56,092 nt of DNA from an uncultured Neomegalonema sp. (GCA_937911325.1 CALDSD010000064.1:1-56092); one strand, 5' to 3'; shown: positions 26,313-35,462, counted from the stretch's first letter. Translations and numbers: made by a program. Notes: a model not told the origin generated them from the letters alone.

Positions 26313-26350
26313 TTAACCGCGATTAACGCCGCCGATTAAGTCGCCGTTAG
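26313..26350 (+). promoter_or_regulatory. CtrA-box-like half-site array upstream of the response regulator
   Basis: Four half-sites stand in 38 bp: TTAA at 26313, 26323 and 26336, and TTAG at 26347. The last two are spaced by seven bases (TTAA-N7-TTAG), one mismatch from the CtrA consensus TTAA-N7-TTAA. The first pair is spaced by six. The array ends 46 bp before the ATG of a single-domain response regulator. Confidence 0.5.
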
Positions 26351-26396
26351 CGCGAGATCGATAAAAACGCTGAGAGCTGAATTCCAAGGCGATCGA

Positions 26397-26774
26397 ATGA
26401 CACCCCGCGGACGCATCCTTCTGGCTGAAGACACGCTGGCCAACGTCAAACTTTACCAGACGATCCTGGAGCGCGCCGGCTATCACGTCGCTGTTGCGAG
26501 CCATGGGCTCGATGCGGTGGATAAGGCGCTCGAGGAGAGATTCGATCTGATCCTGATGGATGTCGGCCTGCCGCGGATCGACGGCGTTGAGGCGGCGACC
26601 CGCATCCGTGCGGGCGACGGACCGATGGCGCAAGCGCCGATCATCGCCCTTACGGCCGACGACGATCTGAAAGTGCGTCGTTCTTGCGAGGGCGCTGGCA
26701 TGAACGGCTATCTCACCAAGCCTGTCAGCCCTGGCGAGCTGTTGCAGCGCATCGCCAATACGATCGCCGGATAG
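26397..26774 (+). CDS. Single-domain response regulator (CheY/DivK-like)
   Basis: A 125-residue stand-alone receiver domain. All key residues are present: acidic pair Glu11-Asp12, phospho-acceptor Asp55 (LILMDVGLP), Thr86 (ALTADDD) and Lys108 (LTKPV). No output domain, so it must act by binding partners, like DivK or CheY. The sequence resembles receiver domains of hybrid kinases as much as DivK, so I do not name it. ATG 26397 follows AAGG by seven bases. A CtrA-like array lies just upstream, which suits a cell-cycle role (inference). Confidence 0.93.
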   Translation: MTPRGRILLAEDTLANVKLYQTILERAGYHVAVASHGLDAVDKALEERFDLILMDVGLPRIDGVEAATRIRAGDGPMAQAPIIALTADDDLKVRRSCEGAGMNGYLTKPVSPGELLQRIANTIAG

Positions 26775-26819
26775 TCAGCCCCCCTTTCTAAACCGCGTCA
26801 GCGTCGCTATCGACGTCGG

Positions 26820-29528
26820 ATGCCCAAGTCCGCCGTCACAGACACAGATGCCCAAGACCCCTCGGTGAACCGCCATCCGCCGGGCACGACGCCGGTCATG
26901 GCGCAGTTTCTCGATATGAAGGCGGCGCATCCGGACTACTTGCTGTTTTTCCGGATGGGCGACTTCTACGAGCTGTTTTTCGACGACGCCGTCGTCGCAG
27001 CCGAAGCGTTGGGGATCGCGCTGACAAAGCGCGGCAAGCACGCGGGCGAGGACATCCCGATGTGCGGCGTCCCGATCCACAACGCCGAACGCTACCTTCA
27101 CGAGTTGATCCGCAAGAGCTTTCGCGTCGCTGTCGCCGAACAGGTTGAGAACCCAGCCGAAGCGCGCAAGCGAGGCTACAAGGCGGTGGTTAAGCGCGAA
27201 GTCGTTCGACTGGTCACGCCGGGCACGCTGACCGAAGACACTTTGCTGGAGCAACGAAGCCACAACTTCCTCGCCGCTTTCGCCGAGGTTCGCGGCGCCG
27301 GAGCGGTCGCTTGGTGCGATATCTCGACAGGCGACCTTTCAGTCGCCGATTGCCCGCGCTCGGCGCTGCCCAGCGTTCTCGCGCGACTGTCTCCCTCAGA
27401 ACTCCTCCTGAAGTCTCCAATGCCGCAAGACGCGATGGACCTCGCCGAAGAGATGGGCGCCACGCCAAGCGAGCTGTCCGCCGCCAGCTTTGACCCAAAA
27501 CGCGCCGAAGTCCGCATCGGCGCGTTGTTCGGCGCCAAAACGCTCGACGCATTTGATCAGTTCCAGCCCGTCGACCTCGCCACCTTGGGAGCCCTGGTCG
27601 ACTACATGGAGATCACGCAGCGCGGGCAGCTGCCGCTTCTAAAGCCGCCGTCCAAAGAGAGGCCCGGCGGCATCATGCGCATCGACGCCGCCACCCGCGC
27701 CAACCTGGAGTTGACGCGCAATCTCTCCGGCGGTCGCGACAGCACATTGCTGTCGGTCCTTGACGGGACGGTCACTGGCGCAGGAGCCCGCATGTTGGAA
27801 GGACGGGTGGCCGCCCCGCTGACGGAGCTGTCGCCGATCAAGGATCGGCAGGACAAGGTCGAGTTTTTCCTTCAGCGCCCCGATCTCCGTCTGAGGGTCC
27901 GCGATCAACTGCGCCGCGCGCCAGACCTTGAACGCGCGCTTTCGCGGCTCAGCCTGCAGCGGGGCGGTCCTCGAGATCTCGCGTGCTTGCGCGATGGGCT
28001 CAAATCCGCCGAACGGATCAGGCTTGAGTTGTTCGATGCGAACCGCTCGGACGCGTTGACGCCGGATCCAATCCTCGACGCCGGCGAGGCGCTCGCAGGG
28101 CACACGGAGATGGCTGACCATTTCTCGAACGCGCTGATCGAAGAGCCGCCGTTGCGCCTTTCGGACGGGGGATCGATCGCCGCGGGCTTCGACCCCACCC
28201 TCGATGAAACACGCGCTCTGCGCGACCAGTCGCGTCAGGTGATCGCCAATCTTCAAAAGCAGTATCAGGATGAAACCGCGATACCGTCTTTGAAAGTCAA
28301 ACATAACAATGTGTTAGGCTACTTTATCGAGACGCCGGCCACGCATGCTCAGCGGATGATGTCGGCCCCGCATGACGAGCTGTTCATCCACCGCCAAACG
28401 ACAGCCAACGCAGTTCGTTTCACCACCGTGGAGTTGTCTGAACTCGAGGGCAAGATCGGACGCGCCAAGGATCGCGCGACAGAGTTGGAGAAGGCGATCT
28501 TCGAGCAGCTGGCGGCGATGGCGCTCGAACAGGCCGCGCCGATCGGAAGAACCGCCTCGGCGCTTGCGGCGCTCGACGTGGCCGCCGGACTGGCCGAGAT
28601 CGCCGAACGCGAAAACTGGACCCGGCCAACCGTGGAAGACTCTCGCCGGTTCGAGATTGAGCAAGGTCGACACCCTGTGGTCGAGCATGCTCTGCGACGG
28701 GCGAATGAGCCGGCCTTTGTTTCGAACGACTGCGACCTGTCCGCCGACGTCGACGATGGGGCTCCGATCTGGCTTTTGACCGGCCCCAACATGGCGGGAA
28801 AGTCGACCTTTCTCCGTCAGAACGCGCTGATCGCGGTACTCGCTCAGATGGGGGCCTATGTCCCGGCCGCCCGCGCGCGCATCGGGGTCGTCGATCAATT
28901 GTTTTCCCGCGTCGGCGCGTCGGACGATCTCGCCCGCGGACGATCTACTTTCATGGTCGAGATGGTCGAAACCGCCGCCATTCTCAATCAGTCGGGGGAC
29001 CGAGCGCTGGTCATCCTCGACGAGATCGGCCGCGGTACGGCCACCTATGACGGCCTTTCCATCGCGTGGGCGACCCTGGAACACCTGCATGAGGTCAACC
29101 GCTGCAGGGCCCTCTTCGCCACGCATTACCATGAGCTCACCGCGCTGGCCGCCAAGCTGACGGGCGTGCGCAACGCCACCGTCGCCGTGCGCGAATGGAA
29201 GGGCGATATCGTCTTTCTCCGCGAGATCATCGCCGGGGCGGCGGACCGCTCCTACGGCGTGCAAGTCGCACGGCTCGCCGGTCTGCCGAAAAGCGTCGTC
29301 GCCCGCGCGAAAGAGCTGCTCGCGACCTTGGAGCGCGGAGAGGACTCCGCAATGACGCGCGCGCAGAAGCTTGTCGACGACCTGCCCCTTTTCGCCGCCA
29401 CTCCGACGCCGAGCGAGCCGGACCCTTCCGAGGTCGAAGAGCGCCTGAAGGCGCTTGATCCCGATGCGATGTCTCCGCGAGAGGCGCTCGACGCCCTTTA
29501 CTCGCTCAAAGGCCTTCTCGAGGACTAA
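26820..29528 (+). CDS. mutS: DNA mismatch repair protein MutS
   Basis: Recognises mismatches and starts repair. At 902 residues it has the full set: mismatch-binding Phe49-Tyr50-Glu51 (MGDFYELFF), connector, lever and clamp domains, and the ATPase with Walker A GPNMAGKST near residue 655 and the VILDEIGRGT motif. The amino end has the ~20-residue extension common in Alphaproteobacteria; an internal ATG (Met27) is a less likely start. Its stop codon overlaps that of the convergent hemW by four bases (CTAA). Confidence 0.98.
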   Translation: MPKSAVTDTDAQDPSVNRHPPGTTPVMAQFLDMKAAHPDYLLFFRMGDFYELFFDDAVVAAEALGIALTKRGKHAGEDIPMCGVPIHNAERYLHELIRKSFRVAVAEQVENPAEARKRGYKAVVKREVVRLVTPGTLTEDTLLEQRSHNFLAAFAEVRGAGAVAWCDISTGDLSVADCPRSALPSVLARLSPSELLLKSPMPQDAMDLAEEMGATPSELSAASFDPKRAEVRIGALFGAKTLDAFDQFQPVDLATLGALVDYMEITQRGQLPLLKPPSKERPGGIMRIDAATRANLELTRNLSGGRDSTLLSVLDGTVTGAGARMLEGRVAAPLTELSPIKDRQDKVEFFLQRPDLRLRVRDQLRRAPDLERALSRLSLQRGGPRDLACLRDGLKSAERIRLELFDANRSDALTPDPILDAGEALAGHTEMADHFSNALIEEPPLRLSDGGSIAAGFDPTLDETRALRDQSRQVIANLQKQYQDETAIPSLKVKHNNVLGYFIETPATHAQRMMSAPHDELFIHRQTTANAVRFTTVELSELEGKIGRAKDRATELEKAIFEQLAAMALEQAAPIGRTASALAALDVAAGLAEIAERENWTRPTVEDSRRFEIEQGRHPVVEHALRRANEPAFVSNDCDLSADVDDGAPIWLLTGPNMAGKSTFLRQNALIAVLAQMGAYVPAARARIGVVDQLFSRVGASDDLARGRSTFMVEMVETAAILNQSGDRALVILDEIGRGTATYDGLSIAWATLEHLHEVNRCRALFATHYHELTALAAKLTGVRNATVAVREWKGDIVFLREIIAGAADRSYGVQVARLAGLPKSVVARAKELLATLERGEDSAMTRAQKLVDDLPLFAATPTPSEPDPSEVEERLKALDPDAMSPREALDALYSLKGLLED

Positions 29529-30688
29529 GCGAGCAGCGCCCGCAAAACCGCGTTCAGGACAGGGCGGCCGGCGTCGGTCACCCGCAACTGGCCGCTGTCG
29601 ATCTCAATAAAGCCGTCTTCGGCGAGCGGGTGAAGACGCTTCTGGGAAATCTCTTCACCCGAAAGCCGCGCATACCGGTCGAGACGAACGCCTTCGGTCA
29701 GTCGAAGCCCCATCATCAGCATCTCCGCCGCTTGTTCTTGAGAGGTGACGGGCGCGACGGAGGCCAGCCCGTCGCCTTGACCCTCGACCTGGATCATCCA
29801 GGCTGAGGGGTCCCGGATGGTCTCGGTCGCAAAGCGCCCGCTTGGACGAGTAAGCCGGCCATGCGCGCCGGGCCCTACCCCCGCGTAGTCGCCATACCGC
29901 CAGTACAGCCGGTTGTGCTGGCTCTCCGCGCTGGGGCGCGCATGGTTCGAGACTTCATAGGCGGGCATACCCGCAGCCTCGCAGATCTCCTGCGTCGCCT
30001 CGTACAACGTCGCGGCGGCGTCGTCCTCGGGCACGCTCAGTTTGCCCAGGTCATACAAATCCGCGAAGCGCGTTCCCGGCTCGATGGTCAGCTGATAAAG
30101 GGACAGATGGTCGATCGCCATATCGATCGCCTCCCGCAGCTCGTCCCTCCACGCGTCTTCAGTTTGTCCCGAGCGGGCGTAGATCAGATCGAAACTGACC
30201 CGATCGAAGACGCTGCGCGCGACGTCGAACGCGGCGCGGGCCTCCGCGGCGGAATGCGTTCGCCCGAGCGCTTTCAGATCGCGGTCATTGAGCGCCTGAA
30301 CCCCCATCGACACGCGGTTCACTCCGGCCTCGGAGTAACCGCGGAATCGCTCCGCTTCGACGCTGGTCGGATTCGCCTCAAGCGTGATTTCAACTGTGGA
30401 TGACAGCCCCCAAAGACGATCCGCCTCGCGTATCAGGGCCGCGACAGTCTCCGCCGGCATCAGGGATGGCGTGCCGCCGCCAAAGAAAACGGTATCGACA
30501 GGGCGACCCGGCGCCCGAGCGTGCATCACGCGCATTTCGGCCAAAAGAGCCTCGCGCCACCGCTTTTGATCAACCTCGCGCCAGACATGGCTGTTGAAAT
30601 CGCAATAGGGGCACTTCGCCAGACAGAACGGCCAATGGACGTAAAGCCCGAACCCGCCTTCCCGCCAGTCCTCGACAGACCCGTTCAT
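29525..30688 (-). CDS. hemW: Haem chaperone HemW (radical SAM, formerly HemN-like)
   Basis: Radical-SAM-fold haem-trafficking protein. The 387-residue sequence has the cluster motif CLAKCPYCDF (Cys22, Cys26, Cys29), the GGGTPSLM loop and a C-terminal HemN_C-like domain. It was long annotated as oxygen-independent coproporphyrinogen oxidase; the CxxxCxxC plus short N-terminus fits HemW. ATG 30686-30688 overlaps the upstream Rid-family stop (ATGA). The rph-rdgB-rid-hemW order gives one coupled operon. Confidence 0.94.
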   Translation of the reverse strand: MNGSVEDWREGGFGLYVHWPFCLAKCPYCDFNSHVWREVDQKRWREALLAEMRVMHARAPGRPVDTVFFGGGTPSLMPAETVAALIREADRLWGLSSTVEITLEANPTSVEAERFRGYSEAGVNRVSMGVQALNDRDLKALGRTHSAAEARAAFDVARSVFDRVSFDLIYARSGQTEDAWRDELREAIDMAIDHLSLYQLTIEPGTRFADLYDLGKLSVPEDDAAATLYEATQEICEAAGMPAYEVSNHARPSAESQHNRLYWRYGDYAGVGPGAHGRLTRPSGRFATETIRDPSAWMIQVEGQGDGLASVAPVTSQEQAAEMLMMGLRLTEGVRLDRYARLSGEEISQKRLHPLAEDGFIEIDSGQLRVTDAGRPVLNAVLRALLA

Positions 30689-31068
30689 GCGCCGCGATAG
30701 GCGTCGACCTGGATCTCGACTTTCATCTCTGGGGTCATCAACTCGCAGATGAGCATGGTCGCCGCCGGGCGAATGTCGCCAAACGCTGCGTGAAGCTCCG
30801 GGATCACCGCCTCGACGTCAGAGCGATCCGTGAGGATGTAGGTGACCCGGACGACATCCGTCATCGCAAAGCCCGCTTCTGCGAGCCATTTCGCAATTGT
30901 CGACAGCGTATTGCGCGCCTGCGCGGCGGGGTCTTCCGGCATCTCCATCCGGTCATAGTCATAGCCGGTGGTTCCGGCGATGAAGCACCAGTCGCCCTGC
31001 ACGACGGCGCGCGAGTATCCGACGCGCTCTTCAAAGGGCGAACCGCTAGAGATCAGCTTTCGGGTCAT
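30685..31068 (-). CDS. Rid (YjgF/YER057c/UK114) family protein lacking the RidA arginine
   Basis: A 127-residue Rid-fold protein. In RidA the catalytic arginine lies in a P-A-R-S motif; aligned back from the conserved K-x-E-I strand, this protein reads Pro101-Ala102-Ala103-Thr104, so the arginine is replaced by Ala103. It is therefore likely one of the non-RidA groups, and 2-aminoacrylate deaminase activity should not be assumed. ATG overlaps the rdgB stop (ATGA), and its own stop overlaps the hemW start, so it is embedded in the rph-rdgB-hemW operon. Confidence 0.9.
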   Translation of the reverse strand: MTRKLISSGSPFEERVGYSRAVVQGDWCFIAGTTGYDYDRMEMPEDPAAQARNTLSTIAKWLAEAGFAMTDVVRVTYILTDRSDVEAVIPELHAAFGDIRPAATMLICELMTPEMKVEIQVDAYRGA

Positions 31069-31688
31069 ACCGGTTTGTCCTTGAAACAGGTTTTCACGAG
31101 GTCGGCGAAAGCGCGCGATCTGTGGCTGTCCGCGTGCTTCTCTTCCGACGTGATCTCCCCAAACGTGCGGTCTTCGCCCTGCCGCGCAAACATCGGGTCA
31201 TACCCAAAGCCTTTTTCGCCCCGGGGCGGCCAAACCAGACGGCCGCACACCTCCCCGCGAAACAGCTCGTCGTGGCCGTCGGGCCAAGCGAGGCACAAGA
31301 CGCACACAAACCGAGCGGCGCGAGGCTCGGAAGCGTTCTTCGCTTCGACCAGGTCCCATACTTTCTTCATCGCCAGGCCGAAATCACGTCCCGAGGGCGT
31401 TTCGGCCCAGTCCGCGGCGTAAACGCCGGGTTGTCCGTCGAGGGCGTCGACCGAGAACCCGGAATCGTCCGACAAGGCGGGAATGCCCGCCGTCGCTGCC
31501 GCGGCATGCGCCTTGATCCGCGCGTTGCCTTCGAAAGTGGCCTCGGTTTCATCGGGCACGGCGAAGTCCAATTCCGCAGCTGAGAGCGCCTCAACGCCAA
31601 ACGGCCCCAGCAGCTCCCGGATCTCCCGAACCTTGCCCTCGTTATGGCTCGCCACGACCAGCTGTCTGTGCTCGAAGATCCGCACCAT
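31065..31688 (-). CDS. rdgB: dITP/XTP pyrophosphatase (RdgB/HAM1)
   Basis: Hydrolyses non-canonical purine triphosphates (dITP, XTP) to keep them out of DNA. The 207-residue protein has the N-terminal [13 protein letters not shown] motif, [22 protein letters not shown] around the metal and substrate site, and the FGYDPMF / SHRSRA C-terminal motifs. ATG 31686-31688 overlaps the rph stop by one base (TAATG). Pairing with rph is common in bacteria. Confidence 0.97.
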   Translation of the reverse strand: MVRIFEHRQLVVASHNEGKVREIRELLGPFGVEALSAAELDFAVPDETEATFEGNARIKAHAAAATAGIPALSDDSGFSVDALDGQPGVYAADWAETPSGRDFGLAMKKVWDLVEAKNASEPRAARFVCVLCLAWPDGHDELFRGEVCGRLVWPPRGEKGFGYDPMFARQGEDRTFGEITSEEKHADSHRSRAFADLVKTCFKDKPV

Positions 31689-32407
31689 TATTCGATCCCG
31701 AGCACGTCTTTCTGTTTCGCCACCAGCTCGCCGATGCCTTTCTTGGCGAGCCGCATCAGCTCGGCGAACTCGTCCTCGGAAAACGGTGCGCCTTCAGCCG
31801 TGCCCTGGATCTCGACAATGCCGCCGTCGCCGCGGATGACGAAGTTGGCGTCCGTTTCCGCGTCGGAATCTTCAGCGTAATCGAGATCGAGGACCGGCTT
31901 GCCCTTGTAGATGCCGCAGGAGATCGCCGCGACTTCGCCGTCGATCGGCAAGTGCGACACGCTTCCAGCCTTCAACATCGCCTGCGCCGCCTGATAAAGG
32001 GCGACGTATCCCCCTGTAATCGCGGCCGTTCTCGTTCCACCATCCGCTTGGAGCACGTCGCAATCGACGACGATCTGCTTTTCACCCATCGCGGGTCGGT
32101 CGACGACACAGCGCAGAGCGCGCCCAATCAGACGTTGGATCTCGACGGTGCGTCCGGACTGTTTGCCGGCGCTCGCCTCGCGCCGGTTCCGTGTGTTGGT
32201 GGCTCGCGGCAGCATGCCGTACTCCGCCGTCACCCAACCAAGCCCAGAGCCCCGAAGCCAAGGCGGGCCCTTCTCCTCCACAGAGGCCGTGCACAAAACA
32301 TGGGTTCCGCCGAACTTCACCAGACAAGAGCCTTCCGCATGCCGCGACACGCCAAGCTCAAAACTCACGTCGCGCAGCGCGTCACACTCGCGGCCAGAAG
32401 GGCGCAT
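31688..32407 (-). CDS. rph: Ribonuclease PH
   Basis: Phosphorolytic 3'-5' RNase trimming tRNA 3' ends. From ATG 32405-32407 the protein has 239 residues and starts [19 protein letters not shown], as in the family, with a GGAG site six bases upstream. An ATG four codons earlier (32417) lacks a ribosome site. Core motifs include [20 protein letters not shown] and the phosphate-binding [17 protein letters not shown]. It is divergent from hrcA, a standard alphaproteobacterial arrangement. Confidence 0.96.
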   Translation of the reverse strand: MRPSGRECDALRDVSFELGVSRHAEGSCLVKFGGTHVLCTASVEEKGPPWLRGSGLGWVTAEYGMLPRATNTRNRREASAGKQSGRTVEIQRLIGRALRCVVDRPAMGEKQIVVDCDVLQADGGTRTAAITGGYVALYQAAQAMLKAGSVSHLPIDGEVAAISCGIYKGKPVLDLDYAEDSDAETDANFVIRGDGGIVEIQGTAEGAPFSEDEFAELMRLAKKGIGELVAKQKDVLGIE

Positions 32408-32490
32408 GAAACTCTCCATCTTGATTTGGGGGTGATGTAACCGCCAGCCTGCCGGGCGTCCAGCCGGCGCGCCCTCTTGTAATCACAGGT

Positions 32491-32519
32491 TTGACGGCTT
32501 TCCTATGCAGCCGTATCAA
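32491..32519 (+). promoter_or_regulatory. Predicted hrcA promoter containing an N9-spaced inverted repeat
   Basis: TTGACG (32491-32496), a 17-bp spacer and TATCAA (32514-32519) form a good sigma-70-type promoter 46 bp before hrcA. The arms ACGGCT and AGCCGT, nine bases apart, form an inverted repeat filling the spacer, bounded by TTG and CAA. The 9-bp spacing is that of CIRCE, the HrcA operator, but the arms are unlike TTAGCACTC. Confidence 0.55.
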
Positions 32520-32564
32520 CGATGGTCGCTCAGAACTTTCTCGTAGTGGCGCAGACGGGCGCAA

Positions 32565-33650
32565 ATGGACGATCGACAGCCTTCTCTGGACGAACTGAAC
32601 GAGCGGAGCCGAGATATCTTCCGGACGCTGGTCGAGACCTATTTGGCTACGGGGGAGCCGGTTGGCTCTCGCACATTGTCGAAACGGCTTTCTAACCAGC
32701 TGTCCGCAGCTTCGGTTCGCAACGTCATGCAGGACCTCGAAGAATACGGTCTGCTCGACGCGCCGCATGTCAGCGCCGGCCGACGCCCGACACATGCGGG
32801 TTTACGCCTGTTCGTCGATGGCATGCTGGAGGTCGGCGGCCTCTCGACCGAAGAGCGACGGACGATCGAGGACGGCTTCGGTACGCAGTCTGACGCCGTG
32901 CAGAACATTCTCGATCAAGCCGGGGCGACGCTGTCAGGCCTCGCCCGCGCCGCCAGCCTGGTGGTGGCGCCGAAGGAAGACGCCCCGGTCAAACACATCG
33001 ATTTCGTCGCCCTATCCGATGGTCAGGCTTTGGTTGTGCTCGTCAAGGAAGACGGCGTGATCGAGAATCGACTGATAGAAGCCCCCGTGGGACTGACGCC
33101 GTCGATGATGCGGTCTGCCGCGAACTTCCTGAATGCTCAACTTCGTGGTCGAACCCTCGCCGAGGCGCGCCGCGTCATCGGCATGCAGATCGAGGAACGT
33201 CGTCGCGAACTTGGAGAGATCGCCAGTCGCCTCGTCGACGCGGGTATCGCAAACTGGGACCAGGATCCAAACGCGGCCGTCACTCCGGATCGCTTGTTTG
33301 TGCGAGGGCGAGCGCACTTGCTGGATGACGTGGAGCTCGCGACGGACGTCGAACGCATGCGGCGATTGTTTGAGGATCTCGAGCGGAAAGAGGATCTCAC
33401 TCAGCTGATCGACCTGGCGGATGACGGCGAGGGGGTGCGCATTTTTATCGGCGCAGAGAACAAGCTGTTCTCGATGGCGGGTTCCTCCCTCGTGATCTCG
33501 CCATATATGAACGCCGACAGCGAGGTCATCGGGGCGATCGGCGTGATCGGACCCACCAGAATGAATTACGGGCGTATCGTGCCGATCGTGGATTATACGG
33601 CGCGCCTGATCGGACGGCTCATGGCCGAACGCAATACGGGCGGAGGATAG
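32565..33650 (+). CDS. hrcA: Heat-inducible transcription repressor HrcA
   Basis: Repressor of chaperone genes that binds CIRCE and needs GroEL to stay active. The 361-residue protein has an N-terminal winged helix (SRTLSKRLSNQLSAASVRNVMQDLE, with the GLL-PHVSAGRRPT turn) and the GAF-like central domain. ATG 32565. grpE follows after one base. I find no canonical CIRCE in the window; its targets such as groESL are probably elsewhere. Confidence 0.97.
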   Translation: MDDRQPSLDELNERSRDIFRTLVETYLATGEPVGSRTLSKRLSNQLSAASVRNVMQDLEEYGLLDAPHVSAGRRPTHAGLRLFVDGMLEVGGLSTEERRTIEDGFGTQSDAVQNILDQAGATLSGLARAASLVVAPKEDAPVKHIDFVALSDGQALVVLVKEDGVIENRLIEAPVGLTPSMMRSAANFLNAQLRGRTLAEARRVIGMQIEERRRELGEIASRLVDAGIANWDQDPNAAVTPDRLFVRGRAHLLDDVELATDVERMRRLFEDLERKEDLTQLIDLADDGEGVRIFIGAENKLFSMAGSSLVISPYMNADSEVIGAIGVIGPTRMNYGRIVPIVDYTARLIGRLMAERNTGGG

Positions 33651-33651
33651 A

Positions 33652-34377
33652 GTGAACGAGATGTCGAGCAAAGCGAAGGCGGCCGAGCCAAAACCTGACG
33701 AAGCGAAAGACAGCGTAGACGCCAAACCGTCCAATGACGCTGGCGCGGCCGCTGAGACGGCGCAGGAAGCCGCCGCTCTTGAAGGCGTCGGGGGTCCCTC
33801 GGACATATCGAACGAGACCCTCGCGTTTAAGGACGATGCGTCCTCCGAAACGCATGTCGCCGCTCTGGAGATCGAACTGGCCGAGACCAAGGATCGTCTG
33901 ATGCGCGCGGCGGCAGATCTTCAGAACCTGCGCAAGCGCGCCGAGCGAGATCGACGCGACGCCGAGGTTTACGGCGGCACAAAGCTCGCCCGCGACATCT
34001 TGCCGGTCTACGACAACCTCAAACAGGCGATCGCTTTGGCTTCCGACGACCTCCGCGAGAAAGAGGCTGGTTTCTTCAACGGGATCGATCTGACGCTGAA
34101 GGAGCTGGTGAACGGTTTCGCCAAGCACAAGATTACGCCCATTCACCCGGACAAGGGCGAGCGTTTCGATCCTCACCAACACCAGGCGATGTTTGAGGCG
34201 CCGGTTCCCGGCGCGCCGGCGGGCACGGTGATCGAGGTCATGGCCACCGGTTTCATGATCGCCGACAAACTATTGCGGCCGGCGATGGTCGGCGTCGCCA
34301 AAGGCGGCGCCCCGGCGGAGCCGACGTCAGGAAAAGACGCAGAAGACACGGCCGCCGAAGAGGGCAAGTCGGGTTAG
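33652..34377 (+). CDS. grpE: Nucleotide exchange factor GrpE
   Basis: Releases ADP from DnaK and so drives the chaperone cycle. The 241-residue protein has a long acidic, Ala-rich amino end (about 80 residues), a coiled-coil helix (VAALEIELAETKDRLMRAAADLQNLRKR region) and the beta-wing domain with MFEAPVPGAPAGTVIEV. Start is GTG 33652, five bases after GGAGG; the ATG three codons later is too far from that site. It is almost certainly co-transcribed with hrcA. Confidence 0.97.
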   Translation: MNEMSSKAKAAEPKPDEAKDSVDAKPSNDAGAAAETAQEAAALEGVGGPSDISNETLAFKDDASSETHVAALEIELAETKDRLMRAAADLQNLRKRAERDRRDAEVYGGTKLARDILPVYDNLKQAIALASDDLREKEAGFFNGIDLTLKELVNGFAKHKITPIHPDKGERFDPHQHQAMFEAPVPGAPAGTVIEVMATGFMIADKLLRPAMVGVAKGGAPAEPTSGKDAEDTAAEEGKSG

Positions 34378-34425
34378 ACCGGCGCCCTATGGGCGACGGC
34401 GGGCCTAGCCGAGGGAGAAAGTTCA

Positions 34426-34818
34426 ATGACCGGCTTTCGTTCAATGCCAGTTCTGGGCGTCAAGGACGTCTCACGCAGCATCGCCTACTATCGCGACAAG
34501 CTCGGCTTTGAGGTGGCTGGGGAGTGGGGCCCAGAGGCGGGGCCTCTAGAGTTCGCCATCGTTTCCTTTGGCGACATCACCCTGGCTCTCGATCTCGATG
34601 AGGCGGTGCTGCCTCGCAGCCACGGTTGGGCGGCGTATCTCTATGTCGACGACGTGGATCGGCTACAGCGCGCGCTGACGGAACGCGGCGTCGAGATCGT
34701 CAGGCCGCCAGCGAATGCGTTCTATGGCTGTCGGGACATGGATGTCCGCGATCTCGATGGTCATCTTCTGGCGTTTGGACAGGATCTCAATCCTGGCGAG
34801 CGGGGCCCGGGGCTCTAG
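34426..34818 (+). CDS. Glyoxalase/bleomycin-resistance-fold (VOC) protein
   Basis: A 130-residue VOC-superfamily protein with two beta-alpha-beta-beta-beta modules (MPVLGVKDVSRSIAYYRDKLGFEVAGEW, then WAAYLYVDDVDRLQRALTERG). It ends with the RDLDGHLLAFGQ turn typical of the fold. Neither a metal set nor a substrate can be assigned safely; some relatives bind bleomycin-like drugs, others are dioxygenases or lyases. ATG 34426 follows GAGGGAGAA. It sits after grpE, and its stop overlaps the alkB stop by four bases. Confidence 0.85.
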   Translation: MTGFRSMPVLGVKDVSRSIAYYRDKLGFEVAGEWGPEAGPLEFAIVSFGDITLALDLDEAVLPRSHGWAAYLYVDDVDRLQRALTERGVEIVRPPANAFYGCRDMDVRDLDGHLLAFGQDLNPGERGPGL

Positions 34819-35462
34819 ACCCCCGCCGGCGCCACGCGCCGCAAGGTGAGGTTGATGCGCCCGCCGTCGGGCAGAAGCGTAGACCCGCCGAATTTGATGC
34901 GGTCGATCCCGTGAAACGCGAGACGAGCCTCCCCTCCCATCAGGAGCACATCGCCCGACTCGAGCGTCACCGACTGCGTCGGGTCTTTCCGATTTGATCC
35001 GCCAATCCGGAACGTCGCTGGATCGCCCAACGAGATCGACACGACGGGAAAACCGAAATCGGCCTCGTCCTTGTCCTGATGCAAACCCATTCGAGCCTTC
35101 TCCGAATAATAGTTCACAAGGCAGCAGTCAGGCGGCGTCGGCGTCTCGGCGACGGCCTTCCATACGGTCAAGATGCTCGGCGGGATCTCGGGCCAGGGTT
35201 GGCCTGTTTTCGGATGAGCCTCTTCGTAGCGATACCCTCGGCGGTCGGTGACCCAGCCGAAGCGTCCCGCGCTCGTCATCCGCACCGTCATGGGCTTACC
35301 CCATGGCGTCATCGGTTGCAGAAAGGGCGCGCGCTTTGCGATCGACCGAATGTCCTCGGTCATCTCGCGCTGTGCGGCGCGATCGAGGAACGACTTCCAT
35401 ATCTTTGCGCCATTCAGATCAAATGACGGCCTAGAAGCGCCTATCGAAGACAAAGCGGTCAC
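34815..35462 (-). CDS. alkB: AlkB-type alpha-ketoglutarate-dependent DNA dealkylase
   Basis: Fe(II)/2-oxoglutarate dioxygenase that removes alkyl groups such as 1-methyladenine and 3-methylcytosine. The 215-residue protein has the metal triad His128-x-Asp130 and His184, the 2OG-binding Arg202 and Arg208 in RINLTLRR, and the Asn-Tyr-Tyr (VNYYSEKARMG) substrate loop. Start is GTG 35460-35462 with a weak ribosome site. It is divergent from dnaK and shares its 210-bp upstream region. Confidence 0.95.
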   Translation of the reverse strand: MTALSSIGASRPSFDLNGAKIWKSFLDRAAQREMTEDIRSIAKRAPFLQPMTPWGKPMTVRMTSAGRFGWVTDRRGYRYEEAHPKTGQPWPEIPPSILTVWKAVAETPTPPDCCLVNYYSEKARMGLHQDKDEADFGFPVVSISLGDPATFRIGGSNRKDPTQSVTLESGDVLLMGGEARLAFHGIDRIKFGGSTLLPDGGRINLTLRRVAPAGV

